Source of the DNA: Brachycybe producta
Taxonomy: Eukaryota > Arthropoda > Diplopoda > Playtdesmida > Andrognathidae
Assembly (NCBI GenBank): GCA_036925085.1
Contig: JAUPFP010000027.1
Location: forward strand, 864,001 to 928,000
Length of the DNA: 64,000 nucleotides
Direction: 5' to 3'
In this document: positions 47,919 to 57,611 of the stretch, in pieces
How the letters are laid out: the number at the start of each line of letters is the position of its first letter
Numbering within the stretch: position 1 is the first letter of the stretch
Notes under the pieces: generated by a model
Told to the model about the DNA's origin: nothing
Databases searched by the model: none
Seen by the model: only the letters and a program-made list of their open reading frames with translations
Position numbers and translations under genes: made by a program

Positions 47919-50220
47919 TTATTCTTCTTCCGTATCAGCGACATCTGGTTCATATCTACAACAAAGGTAATATTTAGAAACTTATTGTAACGTGCTTTTT
48001 ATGAATGGTTGATTTTCAAACTCTTGATTATTCTGTCTTTCAGTTGCAAAAACAAGAACAACATGAATGTGTTTTAGAAACTAGAAAGGTAGCTCAATCA
48101 CATTTCATGTTATCTTTTGAAAATAACGTTTTAGAGAAAAATTAAAAAAATCGTCTGCATTAAAAAAGAGCCTTTTTCAAACTCAAATAAAAAGTTTCTT
48201 TTAAAAGATATCAACATGTAAATACCCTAAAGTGATTGAGCTACCCTTCCAGTTTCTAAAACACATTCAAGTTTATCTAAATTTCAAGAGACGTTTAGTA
48301 AAACGAGCTTTAATAATATTTTCATGTTAAAACTATCAAAATAAACTTTTTTATTAAACAAAAGTTATAAAAATATCTACTAAATTTGTTTCAGCTTCAA
48401 ACCCTGCATAAAAAGCTTATTGAGCTACCCTTCTAGTTTCTAAATCACATTAAAGTTTCTCTTTAATTTTGCACCTGAAAGACAGAAGGAATCAGAGTTA
48501 AAGTTGTGTTTACACTTCAAATCACCCTGACTTTTTTTTTAGTAAATAAAAAACCCCCCAAATAGCTGTTTGTTGCAAATTATTGGAAATTCTTTCCATT
48601 TGAGCTATTGAAACAATGGCTCAAACGAAAAGAATTTCAAGCACAAGAATTTCATGCAAAATATTTTAAATGAAATTTTTAACCTGGCAAGTTTTTGCCG
48701 CAATGTTTTTATCGCTTCATTCTTTTGAAGCAATATTTTTTTCAAGTTAAGGTACGCAGTTGCTTGATTCAATTTCTTTTCCAGTTCCTAGATTTATATC
48801 ACACAAAATAATCAAATTATAGATTATTGCCTACTATATATTTTAGTAATAAATAATTATTTTTAGAGCGAGTCTAAAAAAATTCTTAAACTAAATTTTG
48901 CTATATTAGTCGTTAAAATCAGTTTTCTTTAATAGCATTTTAATTGTTCTAAATTTATTTTAAGAATTTTATTAAGACTAAGAAAATACTTATGATTACA
49001 AAATAATGTTTGGCAAATGAGAAAGAAGTATGAATAATCGATTGCCTTTTCAGCACTCTCCAACTGAGCCTTCACTTCGAGTAGTTGATGTTTGACAGAC
49101 GTAAGATTACTCTCGAGGTCGTGCTGTTTACTTGCAGAAATTTGTAATTGGCCAAGTGCTTCTTTGGCACCGATCAGCTGTTGCTGTAGTTCGGTCACTT
49201 CTTTATCGTACTGTTCCGTACAGACACTTTGAACGGTGTTTAGCTCCTCTTTTTTCTTACCCAATTCCTCCGTCAACTTGCTACGGTCGCCTAGAATCTC
49301 AGAAGTCTTCGATTCTAACATTTTCAGGTTTCCTCTGAGTTTCGAATTCTCCTGCTGCAACCTGTCGATTTCTTGTTGAAGAAGAGCGATAGCACCAGTT
49401 TCATTCATCGGTTGCAATCGGGACTTGGATGGTGATTGATTCACAGCCTGTTCAGTCTTTTTTAGTTGTGACTCCTCCTCCTCAAACTCTTTTATCCTTC
49501 CCAGAAGTTCTCTGCAAACGAAAACGTGTCAAAATGAAATATTTCGAATGATGTCGTGTTATATATATATATATATATTGATGCCTATTCTCTAAATCTG
49601 CTGTATCCGCAATTAATTTGAGATGCCATTGTTCAGCTTGTTTAAAGATGTTCTGCAGAAGCAAAGCGTTGCTGTGTGCCATATTAATGAACTCCGAATC
49701 GACGTCCGCTCTTACGACTTGAGCCAATTCCTTCAAAACGTCGACCACTTCGTCTCTAGTGTACGTTTCTTCCAACAACCTTATAATGAATAAAACAATA
49801 CTATGTATATACTTGAAAAAAATTTAAAAGCTTTTTTTTCTTTGAACATGAATTCAGCTTAAGACCTAGAGTCTTGCACATCTTTGAAGCAAGCATCAAC
49901 AGCTCGAAGCCTTTGTACTTTAAGATAACGAGTAAACCGCATGTAGTTATGCAAACCTGCTTGGTGATGATCGTTTAGCTCAGCCTATAACAGTATTATA
50001 CATAGAAAAAAGTTAAAACTTATTAAGTTTGTGATGAGTTTATCAATATCTTATGTTGCATTGATAAAAAGTACTTTATATATAAGTGACAATATATCAA
50101 TCACTTACAAAACATAAATAACATAACTCTATTCATACAAACCATGTGTTTTATCTGTTTTCAAACGTGAAATATAACGAAATGCAAATGCTAATACAAG
50201 TTGTAAACAAAAATCACCAT
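47919..50220 (-). CDS. LZTFL1: leucine zipper transcription factor-like 1 (BBSome regulator)
   Basis: Cytoplasmic coiled-coil protein that in vertebrates restrains BBSome entry into cilia and Smoothened traffic. Exons (minus strand): 50220-50218 (ATG only), 49984-49866, 49779-49585, 49511-49046, 48787-48684, 47955-47919. They total 924 bp, 307 aa (human 299). Recognisable blocks: AELNDHHQAGLHNYMRFTR at the N-terminus, then DSEFINMAHSNALLLQNIF, AEQWHLKL, ALLQQEIDRLQQEN, ELEKKLNQATAYLNLKKIL, and a C-terminal LARYEPD where human has LAQYEPED. Each join keeps phase. The introns after 49585 and 49046 begin with GC (AG|gcatca and AAG|gcaatc); the GT readings break homology. The ATG lies in an X-box-like palindrome. 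Convergent with FYCO1, divergent from EIF4B. Confidence 0.93.
47990..48540. repeat. two family B copies in the last LZTFL1 intron
   Basis: The first (about 47990-48295) has gattattctgtctttcagtt and gattgagctacccttccagt. The second (about 48295-48540) has gagctacccttctagtttct and cacctgaaagacagaaggaa. Confidence 0.62.
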
Positions 50221-50226
50221 GGCAAC
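50213..50226. promoter_or_regulatory. X-box-like (RFX) palindrome overlapping the LZTFL1 start
   Basis: On the minus strand this reads GTTGCC AT GGTGAT. The first half is a perfect RFX half-site GTTGCC, and the second half matches RGYAAC imperfectly. RFX factors drive ciliary genes, and LZTFL1 is one. The same bases supply the ATG and the splice donor, so the match could partly be a Kozak coincidence. Confidence 0.45.
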
Positions 50227-50485
50227 AAGAGATTCTACTCTCGACACCAGTAACTGCAGGAATCATATATTAATTACAGTATTACAATATACTTTATATT
50301 ATTAAAATTATGTTTAGTATAATTTACGTTCATTTTTGCGTATTATGATTTAAAATATATTTTTGTTTGTTTTTATGTATATATTTTAAGCATAATTTTA
50401 ACTTATTTTTGGTAATAGAGATTATTTCCGTGACGTACATCCGAAAATCGTGTACACTTCCGGAAGTTGACTTTTTCGTTTTAAA
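50221..50485. promoter_or_regulatory. LZTFL1/EIF4B bidirectional promoter
   Basis: Only 265 bp separate two divergent start codons. It includes a palindromic ETS site ACTTCCGGAAGT at 50456-50467 and a CRE-like TGACGTAC at 50431-50438. The ETS site is 19 bp before the EIF4B ATG. The EIF4B start itself sits in AAAATGGCGTCC, a YY1-like start context. The middle is AT-rich. Confidence 0.6.
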
Positions 50486-53400
50486 ATGGCGTCCGCTGGT
50501 GAGTTAGTAAAATATATGTTCTCTTTCGCGTTCATTGTTTTAGCGCTTTTGTTGGTGTTTTACGAAATGTTTTTACAATGATTTTTGTTTGTTTTGGTTG
50601 TGAAATGACGATAGATATTAAAAATAAAGCGTTAATGGGCGTAATTTTAGTAAAAATGTTAGAAATGTGTTTGCCATGTGGTAGGTTAGTCGCCGGTGAC
50701 GTCACCGTTTCCTATGTTAATCAATGGGGGGAACAGATTATCAATATCTAATATCGGCATTTTTTTTCGGGTTTTCTCCCCTTTTTGATACTCGAAAGGG
50801 ATTAGTTTTGGTTACAGAAATTAAAGTAGAATTTCTTTTAATGGTTTATTACTTGAGAAGTAATAAAAAACTATTAAAACTTGAAATGAATGTTTTAGCA
50901 GAGGTTTGATACAGCTGTTGGCCTTTAAAACGCAATTGCGATGATGTGTATTATTGAATTTCATTGAGATTCACTAGATCCTTTTGATTGATGATTGTTA
51001 ACGTTATGATTTAGGTAAAAAGGGAAAGAAATCGAAGGCGAAGTCGATTCCTTTGCAAAAGTTTCTTGCAAAGGACGGAGATGCGATTCAGGAAGGTTAC
51101 ACTGTCGTAACTCCGAAAAAAGTCGTCGATTGGGCTGCTGAAGTTGAAAATGAAGGTCTCGAATGCCGTCTTCAGACGTATTTGTTCTTTTTTTTTTTTG
51201 AGAACGAAACTTTTTACTATTTCAGATGACAATAATGATGTCGTGTATTCATCTCGAGATAAATACATCCTACCGAGCGCTCCGATGGGACCGAATGTTG
51301 ACATTTCTAAAGTACCGAATGCTCCACCTTTTACGGCTTTCTTGGGAAATCTCGCGTACGAGATCGAGAAAGACGACATCACTGCTTTTTTCAAAGACTT
51401 AAAGGTTGTAAAAACAACCTTCAGTGTCTTGATTCTGTTGTTATATTAACAATTTTGTTTTGTTACAACTATTAGATTACTATGATCCGTTTACCTCGAG
51501 GTGGAGGCGATACGGGTCGTCCTCGTGGTTTCGGTTACGTCGAATTTGAAGATCGACAGTCACTCATAGAAGCTCTTGGAATGAGTGATACGGTAACTGT
51601 AGAACGGTTTATTTTATCCTCAAGGCGAAAAAGTCGCTAACCGTTTTATGTTTCGTCTTTCTCTAGCATCTGCGAAACGGTAGAGTTAAAATCGACGTTG
51701 CCGAGAATCAGGGTACGGTTTTGCTTTGTATTAAAAAGAATAGACACTCCAGAATTGCACGTGTTCTATGAGACGTGGTCAGTTTTGCCATTTCAGTATT
51801 GGTCAAATGGCTCTAAAAACCAAGCGGCAATTTTAAACAGTATGAAGAACATATTGAGGAATACAAACAATTTTTCTTAAAGTTAAAAGATGTTTCTGGA
51901 GAACGACTTGTCGTTTAGAAAATGGTCTTTTTTTTCTGAGGTCAATGACCTTTAACATGAGTCAAGCAAATTAGCAAAATTAAAAAAAGCATTTAATAAA
52001 TTAAAAGCATTTAATAAATTAAAAAAACTTTTGAATATTGCAACCAACAAACTGTAAAACCTGGCTACACAACATTCATGAAGCGATTTCTACTTCAATT
52101 ATTGTTATAAAATATACAGGCTGAAGAGAGATTGCAACACGTGCACGTGTAACTTACTTAACGTGTGCTTTACTTAGTACTTATGTATTTTATTGTACTT
52201 CGTTTTTGTAGAAGAACCGAATCGCCGTCGTGACAATCGTGGCGAGAGATCGGATCGCCCAGAACGAATTGAGCGAACGGCAGCCTTGTCTAGCGACTGG
52301 CGTTCTTCACCGCGAGAAGAACCGGCGAAACCCGAGGGCAGAGAACGTAGTGGATTCAGCGGTGGTGGTGGCGGTGGCGAAAGTGCGCTTTGTTTATTAT
52401 GTCATATCTTAGTTTTATTTGTGGTTAAGACATGTATTTATATCGGTGGTTGTTGTTGTTTTAAGATCGTGAAAGGTATAACGATCGCTATTCTTCCGAT
52501 CGAGATAAAGATCGTTATGCAAACCAAGTATTCGATCGATCGTCGTTTGGTACCGACCGTGAAAAAGATTATGGAGGTGAACGTGAGAGATCGAGTGGTT
52601 TTGGAGGTGAACGAGAGAGATCGAGCGGTTTCGGAGGTGATCGAGAGAGATCGAGCGGTTTCGGAGGTGATCGAGAGAGATCGAGTGGTTTCGGAGGCAG
52701 CGGCAACAACAGAGGATTTTCGGATCGAGAACCGAGAGAACGTCAGTACGACAGAGGTTATAATCAAGACAACAGAGACAGCTATAACGGTTATGATCGT
52801 GGTTAGTTTGTTGTAGTTTGTCTCTCGATTTGTCTTGTGCCACTCGCGGTAAAGACCATTATTTTGTATCCTTTTCATAAGGCGGTTACGATAGAGGCGG
52901 ACGAAGCAATAGAAGAGAATTCGGAACTGGGTATCGAGGTGATGATAGAAGCGATTATAGTCGTGGTAGTTACGATCGTGGAAATGCAGGAGGAGGAGGA
53001 GGAAGTGGGGGTGGAGGCTACAACGATTCTAATGAAGTCGAAGAAAGAGAACCTCAAGAAAAAGGTGCTTTCCTTTCGGCAGACGTTAAAGGTCATTTAG
53101 GAAGTGAACTAAGTTTTTCTTCTATTCTAGAATTGCCAAAAGAACGGCCGAAATTAGTTCTTCAAAAGCGAACAATACCAATCCAAGAAGTGGGACAGCC
53201 AGTTGCACCTGCTGCCATCTTCGGAGGAGCGAAACCCGTGGATACGGCTGCACGAGAAAGAGAGATCGATGAACGCCTAGCGAAAGAGGCGGCTGCTAAA
53301 CTTGCTGCCGAAACTCTCGAAAAGGAACGGTACGTCTTTTTTCTCGGGTTTGAATTTTCGCTCTTTTCTAATGTTTTCATTATAAATATATTTGTCTACA

Positions 53401-54179
53401 GAGATATTCGACGTGATGAATATCGAAGTGCAGATGCACCGGAAAACGTCAGGCGTCTCAGTTCGGGTGCGCCGGGACGTAGCCCGCGTTCTTCCACTTC
53501 AATTCCTCCGTCTAGCGACGATGGATCGCACCATTCTGAAGGAGATGAAGGTGGCAACAGACCTGCATCGTCCAAAACGGCTCATTTGGTACTGGTCTCT
53601 TCGGACAATATATGGTCGAGACGTTCGTCGTCCAACGCTCAACCGTTGCCTCCTTCTTCGGGTGGACCTCGGCAGAGGAATTCTGTAAGAAAACAACAAT
53701 GTTGAATATTCTTAACGTCGAAGCAGCGCTTTTTTCGTTCTCACGAAATTTTATAAATGCAGGAAGTAGACGATCAACACGGGAGGTATAACAGCTACGA
53801 TCACGGTGGAAACGAGAGATCGTATTATCGTCGTCAGCAGTCGGAAAATACGAGAGACGATCGCAGTATGTCGAGGGGCCGAGGAGGAGGAAGTCGTGGT
53901 GGAAATTTAAGAGGAAATAGTTACAGAAGTATGGGTGGCGATAGAAGGGAAGACAGAGACGGTAGAGGTGGTTACGACGATCCTCCACCTCGCGAAAGAC
54001 GAGAAAGAGATGTAGAGAAACCTCCGAGGGAAATGCCGAAGTTTGAAGGGCCAAAAGCTCCGGTAATTATTTAAGAAATTAGTTCATTTTGGTTCAAATT
54101 AATTCGTTTTGGTTTGTTTTTTTAGACTTATACGTCGGTTAATAAGTTTTCTGGTTTGTCAATTGGTGATGATGATTGA
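50486..54179 (+). CDS. EIF4B: eukaryotic translation initiation factor 4B
   Basis: RNA-binding cofactor of the eIF4A helicase in mRNA recruitment to the 40S subunit. Exons: 50486-50498, 51015-51155, 51226-51404, 51476-51592, 51667-51712, 52212-52361 (or a later end up to 52382), 52466-52801, 52882-53064, 53131-53329, 53402-53684, 53763-54062, 54126-54179. Length about 666-673 aa (human 611). It begins with a Lys-rich segment (KKGKKSKAKSIPLQKFLA), then VDWA, then an RRM at about residues 88-165 with RNP2 AFLGNL and RNP1 RGFGYVEF. Next come Arg/Asp/Tyr/Gly repeats (four copies of GGERERSSGF-like units at 52577-52688), the signature AAIFGGAKPVDTAARERE, and a C-terminal NKFSGLSIGDDD. eIF4H lacks the long C-terminal region, so 4B is favoured. 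All donors are GT. Confidence 0.95.
51750..52155. mobile_element. family M element, copy M2, in an EIF4B intron
   Basis: Begins AGAATTGCACGTGTTCTATG and shares gcggcaattttaaacagtat, gaacatattgaggaatac and ggtcaatgacctttaacat with the complement of M1. The right end cacgtgcacgtgtaac is a degraded inverted copy. It fills most of intron 51713-52211. Confidence 0.65.
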
Positions 54180-55093
54180 GTGTGTTTTTTTTTCCGGTCT
54201 CATTTCATTGATTGATGGTAAGATTAAAATTTCCGATATTGGCATCGAGAGGGTGTATTTTCATCATCTTCATCGTCACTTCTAATATCATTAGTATTTT
54301 GCGATTCATACGAAAGCCAAATTGATTTTGTTTTTTTGCTGATTTTTTTGCGAATCAGGTCTTCTGATTTTTTTTTTTTTCTGTCAAAAATTTCTTTTGT
54401 TTTATTGCAATCGTTGCGAATTGTGTTTTGAAAATTTACTTTAGTTATCTCTTCCCCACATTTACCTCAATTTTGTTGTCCTCACTGAACTAAATAATTA
54501 GAAATGATAATAAGCTTGATTTTATATGATATGAAATTGCAGATGAGAATCAAAGTGAATGTTTTTAATGTTTATTTTTTTTTTCCTATGCACTTTTGGG
54601 CGGGTTTATTATTTGCTATCGATGATTTTTCTTTATCAAATATGTACAAACATCATATGTTTTTTTATGTGCAATTCTAATTTTTCTTTGTCAACAGATG
54701 CTTCAATTATCAATTGACAATTTGGTTTAAATCTCGATCGTAATTATATAATCATTGGATGCTTGAGAAGGGAAACAGAGAAAGAGAAGCGAAGATAAAC
54801 ACACAAAAACAAAAACACATACCTACACACTCCCGCCTTTAAAATGCAAAATCTGCTGTTTTACAAACTGATATTGTAAATTATGATTCAAGATTAATTC
54901 AGTGGTGAGGAGCTGCGACGAACACACCATCATTTGTCTTGTGACACAAACACTATAGAAAAAAAAGGGTCTCTTATGTTATTTTACAAGAGTTTTTTCG
55001 AAATTTAATTTGCATATTGAAAACAATTTTGAATGGTTACTATTTTTTTTGGCTTTATGTTTAAGTATATATACATATGTATTTTGATTTCAA

Positions 55094-55099
55094 AATAAA
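55094..55099 (+). terminator. candidate EIF4B polyadenylation signal
   Basis: AATAAA about 915 bp past the EIF4B stop, after AT-rich sequence consistent with a 3' UTR. Other signals may be used. Confidence 0.4.
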
Positions 55100-55519
55100 T
55101 ATAAAAAAATTAATAATCGTATAATCTCAATGTGTTGTATGGGATGACCGGCGGACCAGTGGCGCGTTTATATCTGTTGAATCCCAAGGAACCGTGGGAT
55201 TTGCTATGTATACCTAAATACGTTGGTATTTTGTAGATTACAGGATGCGCTAGTGAAATTTTGTATATTTTAACGAGTAAAAGAATTTTTATTGAATTTT
55301 TAAAATTATGTTTATATATTTTTCCTCAGATAAACATTTTAAAAATTCAATAACTTTCTTAATTTTGTACAAATATATTTCAATTTTTGATCAAATATAA
55401 TTTAGAATATTGTTAATAATGTAAAATTTAAATTTAAGTAATTTTTATTGTTCCTGAGATAATCGTTTTTTTTTTCAATTAGCTGTTTTTCTGGCACCAA
55501 ATAATAAAAAAATGTAGTG

Positions 55520-56250
55520 ATGATGATGATGGCGTCGTTCGTTGTCATGGTAACCGTAGGTTGATCTACATTTGTTAGGGGAATTGTGTCTGGTTTGTGT
55601 TGCCATCTATCTGAATGTTATTGAACTACAAAATAGACACCTGCGCTTGCTTATAATAATATGATGATGATGATGATGATAATAATATCCGGGATCTGTG
55701 CGTGTGTTTGTCAGCAGGAGCAGAAGTTGCAGCCGTGTTCGGTGGTGTTATTATTATCGCCGGTGGTTTTCTATCTTTATTAATTGTAGTAGCATCATCA
55801 ATTATTATTTTGGCTCGGTTCGTATTTTAAAACCATTTTTTTTTGTCAGTAATTGCAAATAGATGCGCAATGTGTGTCTTAACTAATTATAATTAGCTTT
55901 CTTCGTTAAATACTGTCTTGTGCGTTTCTCTTATAAGGTGTGCGTGCGTTATAAGGTGTGCGTGCGTAATGTTTATCTAATCTCTGATTGGACATTTGAA
56001 AAAGAAGCGTATTTTCTGGTGCAGCAACCACCACCACCGCTTTTAGATTTTTACCCACAATTTTCTTCTTCTTCTTCTGCTCTCAAGTGTGTTTCTCCTA
56101 TTCGTTTTGCGTTCATTCTTGAATTATATAATATTCTTGTCCGTCGCTCTTTGGACTTTTTTTTAAAAATAATTTTGTGCGTTCATTTTGGTCGTCGTCG
56201 TGTTTGTTTTTTTCATTTTTTAACTAATTTAATCAAGAGTTAATTAGATT
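55520..56250 (+). promoter_or_regulatory. candidate promoter/5' exon of a gene beyond the window
   Basis: Contains a strong X-box at 55541-55554 (GTTGTC AT GGTAAC), CG-containing sequence (ccgggatctgtgcgtg, cgccggtgg), and an 18-bp tandem duplication at 55931-55966. Short open frames occur but none is recognisable. The direction is uncertain. Confidence 0.35.
55541..55554 (+). promoter_or_regulatory. X-box (RFX site)
   Basis: GTTGTC AT GGTAAC matches GTNRYC-N2-RGNAAC on both halves. It is a near-palindromic RFX site of the kind found upstream of ciliary genes. No coding exon is identified next to it. Confidence 0.5.
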
Positions 56251-56659
56251 AACCACTGAAGAAGAAGAAAAAAAAATAAACCAATTTTCTAAACTAAAGG
56301 TTTGTATAAGTTTAATAATTTTAATATATTTTTTTAATATAAAAAGACTTAATAATTATTTTTCTATAATGTGGGGGGTTAGTGTGAACATGCCTTTGTC
56401 TTGTAATGGGGAGGTAGGGTAGGGAGAATTTGATGTCAAACATTTCTCAATATTATTTAGGTTTATTTCTTGTGTCTTGTTTTGCTTTTATAAAAAAAAA
56501 AAAAATAGAACACTGTTGTTGGTTGTTTTGTTTTTTTCCTGCACTCTTTTTATTCCGCATCACACAAATTTTATGCTCACATTTTTGTTGAATTATCGAT
56601 TTTTATTTCGAAATGTCAAGTTTGAATAGGTAATGACCCATTGCATACGTCACACATTT

Positions 56660-56684
56660 ACACACACACACACACACACACACA
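56660..56684 (+). repeat. AC dinucleotide repeat
   Basis: (CA)n of about 25 bp. Confidence 0.85.
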
Positions 56685-56787
56685 CTGTATTATATAAAAC
56701 ACCTTCACACTTTTCTCTATTCATCCACCCTCCCTTCAGCCACCTTTTTTTTAAGGCTTAATGAGGGTTTGCAAGAATTGAGGGTTT

Positions 56788-57206
56788 GTTTAAAGGGTGG
56801 CGCCAAATTGAACAAGCGCCAAATGGAACATACGCCAAACTGAATAACCGCCAAATGGAACAAACGCCATACTTAATAAACGCCAAACTGAACAAGCGCC
56901 AAACTGAATAACCGCCAAAATGTGATAAACACATGGTTAGGTTAGGTTAGCATGTTCTGTTTGTAAATCTGCACAGTCTGAATTCTATAAAAGCTCACAA
57001 TATTTGGACCGTCAGAATTTACAAAAAACCTGAATAACCGCCAAACTGAATAAACGCCAAATTGAACAAACGCCGAACTGAATAAGCGCCAAATGGAACA
57101 AACGCCAAACTGAATAACCGCCAAGTTTTTGGCTTTTATTTAGTTTGGCGTTTCTTCCATTTGGCGTTTGTTCAATTTGGCGCTTATTCAGTCGCCCCGT
57201 TTAAAC
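56788..57206. mobile_element. foldback element with 17 units of a 16-bp repeat
   Basis: CGCC cores occur at 56801, 56817, 56833, 56849, 56865, 56881, 56897 and 56913, then at 57039, 57055, 57071, 57087, 57103 and 57119, then inverted GGCG at 57147, 57163 and 57179, all at exact 16-bp steps. The outer ends gtttaaagggtggcg and gtttaaacggggcg are inverted repeats. This is the architecture of Foldback-type elements. No protein is encoded. Confidence 0.82.
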
Positions 57207-57267
57207 TAACTTAAAGTCCAAATTCAAGAATGGCAAAATTAGGGTTATTTAGCTAACCTCTAATTTA

Positions 57268-57475
57268 ACAGGCAAGTGTGCCCAGCAGTAAAAATTTTTG
57301 TTGGCTCCGCTCTTTTATGAACGTCAGATCAAATATTAACCAATTAAAAATTGGAAAAGGGCGGGGCATGTGACATCAGACCAATTAACAAACCAATTAG
57401 AAATTGATGACGCTCACATTGAAAAGGGCGGGGCCAACAAAAATTTTGCTGCTGCTGCTGCTCACACTTGCCTGT
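57268..57475. mobile_element. MITE family A variant, copy A5
   Basis: ACAGGCAAGTGTGCC... and the inverted ...CACTTGCCTGT, with an 8-9 bp target duplication (ctaattta, 57260-57267 and 57476-57483). It shares the GTTGGCTCCGC arm with the other A copies but has different outer arms. Confidence 0.8.
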
Positions 57476-57611
57476 CTAATTTAAGGTTTTGTAGGTGTTC
57501 TATAGGTTGCTTCAAAGGCTTCGATCAAATAAGGCGAAAAAGCTACACAATATCCTGCATAGAGGCTAAACGACTGCTAATCAAAAGAATAACCAACAAG
57601 GAACCACATCA

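Noticed and set aside
55704..55850. A hydrophobic, membrane-like reading (AAVFGGVIIIAGG...)
   Set aside because: It is short, has no start or credible splice partner, and T-rich DNA often reads as hydrophobic.
56934..56949. Short TTAGG run as an internal telomere-type repeat
   Set aside because: Only about three units, inside a foldback element; too short to mean anything.
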